The notes under the pieces were generated by a model. The model was given only the letters and a program-made list of their open reading frames with translations. It was not told where the DNA came from and ran no database searches. Of a DNA stretch of 6,777 nucleotides, positions 1-6,600 are shown one piece after another. Position numbers and translations under genes: made by a program. The DNA is from Pseudomonadota bacterium (GTDB taxonomy: Bacteria > Pseudomonadota > Gammaproteobacteria > Burkholderiales > Sulfuricellaceae), in contig JAJXTJ010000068.1 in the NCBI GenBank assembly GCA_021783895.1, forward strand, positions 1 through 6,777. The letters run 5' to 3'. Every line of letters begins with the position of its first letter. Within the stretch, counting starts at the first letter, position 1.

Positions 1-752
1 ACCTCATACAGCCAGCTGCCGGCGTAGTCGTACATGCCACAGGTCGCCATGACGCTCAGCACCCGCTCGACGTGCTCGGCCGGCAGGGCCCGTTTTCCGG
101 TGAGGGGGTGAATGCCGCCGTTCGCCAGCGTCGCCGCCATGTAGGCCAGATCCCGGCAGTTGACCAGGATCGAGCACTGGCGGAAATAGTTTTCCAGCGA
201 GGCCATCGGCTCGCCGTCGATGATGCCGAAGTTCTTCAGCATCCAGGCGATGGCCCGATTGCGAAAGCCGGTTTCGCTCTCGGAGTGGTAGACCGATTCG
301 TCGACGCTGAATTCGCGCCCCATGAACGCTGCCATGGAAGCCTCGATGCGCTGCCATTGGGCGTCGGGTGACCCGCCATCGACCAGGCTGGTGGTGGCGA
401 TTGCACCAGCATTGATCATCGGATTGAGCGGTGCACCAGTTTGGGGATTGAGACTGATCGAATTGAAGGCGTCCCCGCTCGGTTCCACCCCTACCCTGCC
501 AGCCACGAAGTCTCGCCCCCGGTCCGCCAGCGCCGTTGCATAGACGAAAGGCTTGGAAATGGACTGGATGGTGAACAATTGATCCGCATCGCCCACGGAA
601 TAAGCCACGCCGTCCATGGTGACGAGGCAAATGCCGAACCACTGGGGGTCGGCTTTGGTGAGTTCGGGGATGTAACTCGCCACCTGGCCTCCATTCAAAC
701 CAGCAAGTCGGCTGTGGAGACCCTCAAGGTAAGCCTGGATCGGGGATTGCAA
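1..752 (-). CDS. glsA: Glutaminase (L-glutamine amidohydrolase), N-terminal 250 codons, cut by the window edge
   Basis: Hydrolyses L-glutamine to L-glutamate and ammonia in the cytoplasm (serine-dependent beta-lactamase-like glutaminase family). The frame is open from 752 to base 1 without interruption. Visible family signatures are VASYIPEL (24-31), FGICLVTMDG (39-48), QSISKPFVY (63-71) with the catalytic S64-x-x-K67 pair, NPMINAGAI (110-118), SESETGFRNRAIA (157-169), YFRQCS (189-194), and MATCGMYDYAG (235-245). Residues N114, E158, N165, Y189 and Y241 match the substrate-binding positions known in the family. The start is a TTG at 750-752, chosen because AAGGA lies 6 bases upstream, an in-frame TAA lies three codons upstream, and the family N-terminus (P-I-Q-x-Y-L) begins right there. 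An ATG-only reading would miss this start. Simple glutaminases are about 310 residues, so at least 60 are missing. The N-terminus and the MATCGMYDYAG stretch resemble, from memory, a longer type that carries STAS and cyclic-nucleotide domains; whether those follow cannot be seen. It is divergent from the signalling cluster. Confidence 0.95.
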   Translation of the reverse strand, partial: MQSPIQAYLEGLHSRLAGLNGGQVASYIPELTKADPQWFGICLVTMDGVAYSVGDADQLFTIQSISKPFVYATALADRGRDFVAGRVGVEPSGDAFNSISLNPQTGAPLNPMINAGAIATTSLVDGGSPDAQWQRIEASMAAFMGREFSVDESVYHSESETGFRNRAIAWMLKNFGIIDGEPMASLENYFRQCSILVNCRDLAYMAATLANGGIHPLTGKRALPAEHVERVLSVMATCGMYDYAGSWLYE

Positions 753-1014
753 ATGATGTCCTTAATGGTGTGCGCCACGCAGCTAAAAGCAAGTCCCGAG
801 CCACCTCGATAAGATTGAGCGCCCGAGGAGCCGATCCATTTTTCAATCAAGACGAAAGCTTGTAGCGCTTCCCTCCCCCAATCTGCCAAGGCAAATATAA
901 AAACGTGGCGGGTCGGCGATCTTGATGCCAGCGCTTATTACTTTGGAATCAATCGGGTACGTAACCATCATTGACAGAACTTCTCAAAGATGTGAAAAGT
1001 AGAGGCGTCGAGGA
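753..1014. other. Divergent intergenic region between glsA and the partner-switching cluster
   Basis: These 262 bases should hold the promoters of both divergent genes. The stretch 890-905 is AT-rich and on the minus strand reads TTTTTATATTTG, a possible -10 region for glsA, but no convincing -35 element stands at the right distance. On the plus strand a perfect TTGACA lies at 971-976. I see no RNA gene and no coding frame with recognisable protein features. Confidence 0.6.
971..999 (+). promoter_or_regulatory. Possible promoter of the cNMP-phosphatase gene (good -35, poor -10)
   Basis: TTGACA at 971-976 matches the sigma-70 -35 consensus exactly and lies 38 bases before the ATG at 1015. Seventeen bases downstream stands GAAAAG (994-999), a poor -10 match. 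Either the element is weak or activator-dependent, or the hexamer is a chance match. I found no GG-N10-GC sigma-54 pattern in 880-1014. Confidence 0.2.
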
Positions 1015-2331
1015 ATGATAACGCGTTCGCATCCAGCAGTTCAGCCGCGACCAGGAAGCGTTGGCAGATCGTGGATGGTTTCTACAAACAATCAAAAGAG
1101 ATTCAAAAACCCGATGCAAGAGAACGAGGCGATTTGCCGCCATCTCCGCAACAGCATTTTTCTAAGCGCCGCAAGCGAAGAAACGATTCTTGAACTCTCC
1201 ACCCTGGTCGAATTCATCGAGGCCGCGGCGGGCGACAGAATCTTCGAGAAGGGCGATCTGGGGTCGGCCCTCTATTTTGTGGTGGAAGGCTCCATGCGCA
1301 TTCACGATGGGGATATCGTGCTGACCCATCGCGGCGCGGGTGAAGCGTTTGGCGAGATCGGCGCCCTCGCCTCCCTGACCCGAACCGCTTCAGTGACGGC
1401 GGAAATTGACAGCCAGCTCTTCAAGCTCGACAAAAAGGCCCTCTTCGATACGATGGCCCGGCGACCGGAGGCGGCTTACAGCTTCATCGAAGCGCTCTGC
1501 CAGCGTGAAAGCGCCATGGTCCATGACGCCACCGAACGCGCGGTCAAAGCCAAGGTCACCGAACGGGAACTGGCGATTGCGCAAAAGATCCAGCGCAACT
1601 TCCTGCCTGACGTGGTGCCGGATGTCCCGGGCTGGAAACTGGCGGGTTACCTGCAACCCGCCCGCGAAGTCGCCGGTGATTTCTATGATTTTTTCGTCAT
1701 TCCCAAGCTGGGTTGCGTCGGCCTGGTCATCGGCGACGTCTGCGACAAGGGCGTGGGGGCCGCGCTGTTCATGACCCTTTTCCGCAGCCTGATTCGCTCC
1801 ACCTCGATGTACCGCGACTTTGTCGGCAACGACAATAATGCTGACGACGTCACAAAAATCCTCCAGCACAGCATCAGGCTGACCAACGAATATATCGCCA
1901 CCACGCACGGGCAGAGCAGCATGTTCGCTTCCGTGTTCTATGGGCTTCTGATTCCGGAAACCGGACAGCTTTGCTACATCAACGCAGGCCACGAGTCTCC
2001 CCTGATCGTGGGTGCCGGCGGAATACGGACCAAGCTCGATCCCACCGGCCCCGTGATCGGCCTGTTTCCGGATGTCGTGCATGAAGTAAAAATTGTCGAG
2101 ATACTTCCAGATGAGTTGCTGGTTGCGTACACTGATGGTGCTACTGACGCCAAGAATGCTGCCGGCGAGCAGTTTTCAGAAGACAATCTGCTGGCGCTGG
2201 TTGCGAATGGGGCGCCAACGGGCGGTGCGATGGTGCATCAGATCGTGGCCACGGTGGAAGCCTTCATTGGCGGCGCCGACCAGTACGACGACATTACCGT
2301 CATCGCGGCGTCTCGTGGAAGCATCGAATAA
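1015..2331 (+). CDS. Cyclic-nucleotide-binding domain fused to a PP2C/SpoIIE-type serine phosphatase (RsbU-like)
   Basis: Predicted cytoplasmic phosphatase that would dephosphorylate the STAS protein encoded next door. It has 438 residues. Residues about 45-165 form a cNMP-binding (Crp/cAMP-dependent-kinase type) domain. Its phosphate-binding cassette is intact: FGEIGAL with E114, followed by TRTASV with R123, the two residues that normally hold the cyclic phosphate and ribose. A helical linker follows (about 165-205) with the IQRNFLP switch motif typical of RsbU-type enzymes. The PP2C domain (about 205-435) keeps all metal-binding motifs: VAGDFYDF (D222, D225), IGDVCDKGVGAALFM (D241), INAGHESPLIV, AYTDGATDA (D374) and YDDITVI (D425/D426). 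It therefore looks active. The start at 1015 has AGAGG 9 bases upstream; ATG 1075 and ATG 1114 (M34, just before the domain) are alternatives with weaker ribosome sites. It is the first gene of a co-directional set of three, 77 bases before the next. There is no membrane segment. Confidence 0.93.
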   Translation: MITRSHPAVQPRPGSVGRSWMVSTNNQKRFKNPMQENEAICRHLRNSIFLSAASEETILELSTLVEFIEAAAGDRIFEKGDLGSALYFVVEGSMRIHDGDIVLTHRGAGEAFGEIGALASLTRTASVTAEIDSQLFKLDKKALFDTMARRPEAAYSFIEALCQRESAMVHDATERAVKAKVTERELAIAQKIQRNFLPDVVPDVPGWKLAGYLQPAREVAGDFYDFFVIPKLGCVGLVIGDVCDKGVGAALFMTLFRSLIRSTSMYRDFVGNDNNADDVTKILQHSIRLTNEYIATTHGQSSMFASVFYGLLIPETGQLCYINAGHESPLIVGAGGIRTKLDPTGPVIGLFPDVVHEVKIVEILPDELLVAYTDGATDAKNAAGEQFSEDNLLALVANGAPTGGAMVHQIVATVEAFIGGADQYDDITVIAASRGSIE

Positions 2332-2396
2332 GTCGTTCGTGTTGTGTGGTGGCGGCTCAGGCCGGATCTTTGAAATAGATTGAATCAGAAAAACTG

Positions 2397-2402
2397 AAGG
2401 AG
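2397..2402 (+). promoter_or_regulatory. Strong ribosome binding site of the STAS gene
   Basis: AAGGAG stands 6 bases before the ATG at 2409. It is the best Shine-Dalgarno match in the window, suggesting that the STAS partner is made in more copies than the phosphatase or kinase, as is usual for partner-switching systems (the last point is inference). Confidence 0.75.
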
Positions 2403-2408
2403 AGGTTT

Positions 2409-2777
2409 ATGAGTTCCACGCTGCGTATCGCTGTATCCGAAGAAAAGGGCAACGTTCCCGTTACCATCCTGCAACTGACCGGCGACCTGGATGGCAAAAC
2501 CTACAGTGAACTGGAAGCCAAAGCCGGTGAAATTATCGGTGCGGGCGCCAGCAACCTGCTGTTTGACCTGAGCGGCGTCGGATTCATGGGCAGCGCCGGG
2601 ATGCGCGCCTTGCACGGCATCTCCAACAAAATCAAGACTGCAGGCCCGAACGGCAGCGCCGGGCAGATGAAGTTGCTTAACCCCTCTGATGCGGTCAGCC
2701 GTGTCTTCAAAACCCTGGGATTCGATCAGCATTTCAACATCCATCGCGATCTGGACGAGGCACTCAAGTCTTTCTAA
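2409..2777 (+). CDS. STAS-domain anti-sigma-factor antagonist (SpoIIAA/RsbV-like)
   Basis: A single-domain cytoplasmic STAS protein of 122 residues, the normal size for the family. It is the expected substrate of both the upstream phosphatase and the downstream kinase. Visible fold signatures are VTILQLTGDLDGKTY (first strand and helix), NLLFDLSGVGFMGSAGMRAL (central strand and phosphorylation loop), then GQMKLLNPSDAVSRVFKTLGFDQHF (later strand and helix). The predicted phospho-acceptor is S62 in M-G-S-A-G. In SpoIIAA/RsbV the residue just before this Ser is usually Asp; here it is G61. The loop is still close to those of many proteobacterial STAS proteins, so phosphorylation remains likely but is not proven. 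The gene lies 77 bases after the phosphatase and 21 bases before the kinase, so the three are probably one operon. Confidence 0.93.
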   Translation: MSSTLRIAVSEEKGNVPVTILQLTGDLDGKTYSELEAKAGEIIGAGASNLLFDLSGVGFMGSAGMRALHGISNKIKTAGPNGSAGQMKLLNPSDAVSRVFKTLGFDQHFNIHRDLDEALKSF

Positions 2778-2798
2778 GAACCGGTACGTTAAGGCTTC

Positions 2799-3218
2799 AT
2801 GTCCCGAACCCGGCACCTCGAAATCGCGGCCGACCTGGATAACCTCAAACAGGTACGCGATTTCATCGAGGAAACCACGCAATCCTCCGGCCTCAATCAT
2901 GAGCGCACAGGAGAATTGCTGCTGGCGGTGGATGAGGCCGTAACCAACATCATCATGCATGGCTGCCCCGGCGGCGGCTGTGCCATCGAACTCGAATTTC
3001 GCGGCGATCCCGACGCCTGCACGATTCACATTCGGGACAACGCCACGTTGTTCGACCCGACGGCCATGCCGGCCCCCAACCTGGACATTCCCCCCCTGGA
3101 ACGCGACGCTCCGGGCGGATTTGGCGTCTACCTGTTCGAGCATCTGGTCGACCAGACCAGTTACCGGACCACCCCTGACGGCCGCAATGAACTGACGCTG
3201 TTAAAGCGAATTAATTAA
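2799..3218 (+). CDS. Anti-sigma-factor-type serine kinase, GHKL/HATPase fold (SpoIIAB/RsbW-like)
   Basis: A small cytoplasmic ATP-binding kinase of 139 residues, expected to phosphorylate the STAS protein and to bind a target regulator. The N box is LLLAVDEAVTNIIMHG with E46 and N50. The G1 region reads IRDNATLFDP (79-87): D80 is kept, but the usual Gly two residues later is A82. The G2 box is PGGFGVYLFEHLVDQ (from residue 105). The C-terminal strand ends NELTLLKRI, as in many proteobacterial relatives. AAGG 4 bases before the ATG serves as the ribosome site. No sigma factor follows: the next gene is a FecR-domain envelope protein 427 bases on. The target may lie elsewhere, or may be something other than a sigma factor, as in proteobacterial partner-switch systems that act on histidine kinases or other regulators. 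The family call is firm; the substrate is inferred. Confidence 0.9.
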   Translation: MSRTRHLEIAADLDNLKQVRDFIEETTQSSGLNHERTGELLLAVDEAVTNIIMHGCPGGGCAIELEFRGDPDACTIHIRDNATLFDPTAMPAPNLDIPPLERDAPGGFGVYLFEHLVDQTSYRTTPDGRNELTLLKRIN

Positions 3219-3273
3219 GCCCCCTCAATCCCCTCATCCCGGACTCATTCAAGTCCTCGAACAGGAAGATTTT

Positions 3274-3290
3274 TGCGCTATATAGGTGCG
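3274..3290 (+). promoter_or_regulatory. NtrC-like enhancer site 1
   Basis: TGCGCTATATAGGTGCG matches the classical enteric NtrC site TGCACTATATTGGTGCA at 14 of 17 positions and keeps the GGTGC arm. The consensus is established knowledge recalled from the glnA promoter; binding here is inference. Confidence 0.5.
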
Positions 3291-3294
3291 ATCA

Positions 3295-3311
3295 CGCCAC
3301 ATTTTGGTGCA
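3295..3311 (+). promoter_or_regulatory. NtrC-like enhancer site 2
   Basis: CGCCACATTTTGGTGCA matches the same NtrC consensus at 12 of 17 positions, with a perfect TTGGTGCA right half. Its centre is 21 bp, two helical turns, from that of site 1, the spacing expected for cooperative dimers. A third, left-half match (TGCACTAT, 3313-3320) follows, and GTGCA-A-TGCAC (3307-3317) forms a perfect short palindrome across the junction. Confidence 0.42.
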
Positions 3312-3355
3312 ATGCACTATCGTAATTTGGGTAAGCCAAGAAAGCCTGTTTGATT

Positions 3356-3408
3356 GCGGGGACCGTCCCCAAAACACGCGCTACGCCATAGAAGCGGGGC
3401 GTCCCCAA
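3356..3408. repeat. Pair of GC-rich REP-like palindromic repeats
   Basis: GCGGGGACCGTCCCCAA (3356-3372) and GCGGGGCGTCCCCAA (3394-3408) are near-identical direct copies starting 38 bases apart, differing by a 2-base gap. The first contains a perfect stem GGGGAC/GTCCCC with one central base; the second a shorter GGGG/CCCC stem. GGGGAC...GTCCCC palindromes are common among REP-type elements mobilised by RAYT transposases; no transposase is present here. They might also act as a weak terminator, though no T-tract follows. Confidence 0.45.
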
Positions 3409-3517
3409 CCTGAGCAAACCTGGCCTCTATCCAGCCTTGAGCGTGCGGCTACTGTCGGAATTTTTTACACTTTCACGTCATGAAATTTCCGCCGATTCTC
3501 TTACGGGTTATAACGCA

Positions 3518-3546
3518 TTGATTTTCCGGAAAAAATAAACTATAGG
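3518..3546 (+). promoter_or_regulatory. Candidate sigma-70 promoter with a palindrome in its spacer
   Basis: TTGATT (3518-3523) and TATAGG (3541-3546) are 17 bases apart, each matching 4 of 6 consensus positions. The spacer overlaps a perfect 12-bp palindrome TTTTCCGGAAAA (3522-3533), which could be an operator. The promoter would start transcription about 90 bases before the FecR-TPR-barrel gene. Confidence 0.3.
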
Positions 3547-3552
3547 ATTTTC

Positions 3553-3568
3553 AGGTATGGCTTTTGCT
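3553..3568 (+). promoter_or_regulatory. Candidate sigma-54 (-24/-12) promoter
   Basis: AGGTATGGCTTTTGCT compares with the consensus TGGCACG-N4-TTGCW: GG at 3554-3555 and GC at 3566-3567 are exactly 10 bases apart, the -12 TTGC is intact, and A and G of the -24 block are kept. Transcription would start near 3579, about 67 bases before the GTG start, with the NtrC-like sites about 275-300 bases upstream. A perfect 10-bp palindrome TTGTATACAA (3568-3577) lies between the -12 element and the start point. The GG-N10-GC pattern alone arises by chance, so the call rests on the TTGC match and the enhancer-like sites. Confidence 0.42.
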
Positions 3569-3604
3569 TGTATACAACATGAAAAATAACTAAGTTTCAC
3601 TTCA

Positions 3605-3636
3605 CTAAACACAAGTAAAAAAGTGCTTTTGTTTAG
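3605..3636 (+). repeat. Stem-loop overlapping the ribosome binding site of the FecR-TPR-barrel gene
   Basis: CTAAACACAAG (3605-3615) pairs with CTTTTGTTTAG (3626-3636): 11 positions with one mismatch around a 10-base A-rich loop. The 3' arm ends inside AGGA (3635-3638), the Shine-Dalgarno of the GTG at 3646. In mRNA it could partly hide the ribosome site. The stem is AT-rich, hence only moderately stable. Confidence 0.4.
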
Positions 3637-3645
3637 GACGCCAGA

Positions 3646-6600
3646 GTGGCTTCAATAAAACAGTCTAAATGGGGAAGCGGTGTGCTAAAGATTTCCGGTA
3701 TCAAGTATGAGGTTCTGCTTTTTGCTGCCCTGGTGCAGATTCACACCCCGGCAATGGCTCAGGAGGCATGCCGCGAAACCGCTGGCAAGTTCGCCTCGAT
3801 CGAGGGCCAGGTTCAGGTTCGGGGTGACGAGCAGCAAAACTGGCGTGCTGCCAAGCCGGTTGACCGTCTCTGCAAAGGCGACACGATCCGCGTCGGAGAA
3901 TTGAGTCGGGCGGCGGTGGTCCTGGTCAACGAAGCGGTGATTCGTCTTGACCAGAACACCACCATGCGGCTCGTCGACATCAGCGGCAAGAAGGAAGATC
4001 GCTCGCTGATCGAACTGGCAAAAGGCGCCATCAAGTCCTTCATCCGCAAGCCGCGGCTGCTCTCGGTCAACACCCCCTACCTCAACGGGTCCATCGAGGG
4101 CACCGAATTCCAGGTCAGCGTCGCAGAAAACGCCGCCTCCATCCTGGTCCTCGAAGGCCGCATCCTGGCCTCCAACAACCAGGGCAAGGTCGCGATCAAT
4201 CCCGGCGAGATCGCCGAGGCGCAAGCCGGCGCCGCACCCACATCCCGCCTCCTGGTCAAGCCGCGTGATGCGGTGCAATGGACGCTTTACTATCCCCCGA
4301 TCCAGGCAGCTTCCCCTGGCGCAGGCGGGGTGGCGCCAAGCTTCGAAACCCTGGACAAGGTCGCGGAAAACGACCGCAATGCCGCCTGGCATATCCAGCG
4401 CGCTTCCCTGCTGCTGAGCGTAGGCCGGCAGGACGAAGCCCAGGCATCCATCGACACCGCGCTGAAGCTCGACCCCAAAGCCGGGCAGGCTCATGCCCTG
4501 CGCGCCATCATTCACGTCGTGCGCAACGAACGCCAGCAGGCCCTCGCCGAAGCCGACAAGGGCGTTGCCCTGAGCGACACGGCAGCCACCCGGATTGCTC
4601 TGTCGTATGCCCAGCAGGCCAATTTCCGCATCGAGGCCGCGCGCGACACCCTGCTCGTTGCGGTCAAAAATCATCCCGAAGACGCCCTGGCGTGGGCGCG
4701 TCTGAGCGAACTCTGGCTGGCCTTGGGCAATCGCCCCGAAGCCACCGCTGCAGCTGAAAAGGCCGTGAAACTGCAGCCCGGATTGGGCCGCACCCAGAAT
4801 GTGCTGGGATTTGCGGCCCTTGCGGAGATCAAGGCCGCACAGGCGCAAGCCGCCTTTGAACAGGCGATCGCGCTGGAGTCGGCAGACCCCCTCGCCCACC
4901 TAGGCCTCGGCCTGGCGCAGATCCGCCAGGGACGACTGGAAGAAGGCCGGAGCGAGCTCGAAACCGCGGTCGCCCTGGATTCCAACAATGCCCTGCTGCG
5001 GGCCTACCTCGGCAAGGCCTATTTCGAAGAAAAGCGCGGCCCGCTCGATGCTCAGCAGCTTGCGATCGCCAAGGAACTCGACCCCCTCGACCCCACCTCC
5101 TATTTTTACAATGCCATCCGCCTGCAGACCGAGAACCAGCCGGTCGACGCCCTGCGTGAACTCGATGCTTCCGTCGAGCGCAACGACAACCGAGCGGTGT
5201 ATCGCAGCCGCATGTTGCTCGATCAGGACCGGGCGGCACGGGGCACCAGCGCTGCGCGGATCTACTCCGACCTCGGCTTCACCCAACTCGGCATCAACGA
5301 AGCGACCGAATCGGTCACGACCGATCCGGCCAACGCTTCGGCCCACCGCTTTCTGTCGGACACCTACCAGAACATGGCCCGACACGAAGTGGCTCGGGTC
5401 AGCGAGTTGCAGCAGGCGCAGATGTTGCAGGACGTCAACATCAACCCGATCCAGCCCAGCGTAAGCGACACCAACCTCAACATCGTCACCCAGGGCGGGC
5501 CGGCCAGTGCCGGATTCAACGAGTTCACCCCGCTTTTCGAGCGCAACCGGGCTCAGGTTAATGCCTCGATCTTCGGTGGAAGCAACGACACGCTTGGCGG
5601 CGAAGCGGTCGTGTCGGGGGTTTACGACAAGCTGTCCCTGAGCGCAGGCGCGTTCGGCTACGACACGGATGGTTTCCGGCCCAACAACGACCTCAACCAT
5701 AAAATCTACAACTTGTTCGCGCAGTTCGCGGTCACCCCATCGGTCAACCTGCAGGCGGAGTTCCAGTCGCGGGACAGCGAGTATGGCGACCTGGTAATGA
5801 ACTTCGACCCAGAGAGCTACTCGGCTACCCAGCGCAACACGCTGGAAACCGACTCGGTACGTGTCGGCGCCCGTTTTACGCTCTCACCACGCTCAAATTT
5901 GCTGCTGCTCTACAACAACAAGAATGCGGACGTTACCCAATCAGACCAGACTGTCATTTTTGAATACGCCCCCGGTCTCCCGGTGACGCTGGATGAGGGC
6001 CTGGCGACCGAGACCGGGTCCGATCAGTTTGAAGGCGCTTGGATCCATCAGGCCGATAAGTTCAATATCCTTGTAGGGGCTGCCTATTCCGATGTCAGCC
6101 GCAAGGATACGTTGAACATCACCATCAACGATCCGTTTGTCCCTTTCCCCATTCCGATTGCGGTTGACGAGACGATAGAGGGAGATTCCACGGACAAGCG
6201 CGTTTATGCCTATGGCAACATCACGCTGCCAGCGAACGTTACCTGGACCCTCGGCCTCAGCCAGCAGAAGTATGAGGAGACCGCCTACGACCTCAGCAAG
6301 ACCAATCCCAAGTTCGGCGTTCAGTGGCAGGTCAACGATGCGTTGCGTCTGCGCGGCGCCTATTTCAAGGTGCTGAAGCCGGTACTGTCCAGCAACCGCA
6401 CGCTGGAACCGACACAGATCGCTGGGTTCAATCAGTATTTCGACGATGTAGAAGCAACGCAATCAACCCGTTACGGCATCGGAGCAGACTGGCAGCCGGC
6501 TCGGGACGTTGCGCTGGGGGCCGAGTGGACCCGTCGCCAACTTGAAAGCCCAACATTTGACTTATCGGGCAATGTCTTTTTCGACGATCGTGACGAATGG

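Larger units (their letters stand above)
3219..3645. other. Long regulatory spacer before the FecR-TPR-barrel gene
   Basis: This gene-free stretch of 427 bases is clearly more AT-rich than its neighbours, above all from 3460 on. It holds, in order: a weak inverted repeat GGACT/AGTCC (3241-3256) that may mark the end of the operon but lacks a proper T-tract; two NtrC-like palindromes; two GC-rich repeats; a sigma-70-like pair; a sigma-54-like pair; a 10-bp palindrome; and a hairpin by the next start codon. I see no coding frame here with protein features. Confidence 0.7.

Noticed and set aside
4..642. Second minus-strand frame of 212 codons at the left edge
   Set aside because: It is out of frame with the glutaminase, which carries every family motif; the product is rich in Arg, Gly and His, as expected of a shadow.
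1390..2082. Minus-strand open frame of 230 codons opposite the phosphatase
   Set aside because: The plus strand encodes all PP2C/SpoIIE motifs over the same bases; the minus product shows no domain.
2385..3143. Minus-strand open frame of 252 codons opposite the STAS and kinase genes
   Set aside because: It spans two well-supported plus-strand genes and their spacer and has no recognisable motif.
3241..3274. GGACT/AGTCC inverted repeat followed by TTTTT as a Rho-independent terminator of the kinase operon
   Set aside because: The stem is only 5 bp, and 13 bases separate it from the T-run, so it does not fit an intrinsic terminator.
3421..3436. TGGCCTCTATCCAGCC as a sigma-54 promoter
   Set aside because: It has GG-N10-GC and a TGGC -24 block, but the -12 block reads CAGC rather than TTGC and it lies over 200 bases from the start codon. 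The element at 3553-3568 is better.
3286..3483. Plus-strand open frame of 65 codons in the long spacer
   Set aside because: It crosses the NtrC-like sites and REP-like repeats, has no good ribosome site and its product shows no protein features.
3685..5700. Two long minus-strand open frames (3685-4899 and 4900-5700) opposite the FecR-TPR-barrel gene
   Set aside because: They are antisense shadows in GC-rich DNA. The plus frame gives a continuous protein with clear FecR and TPR motifs, while the minus products show no recognisable family features.
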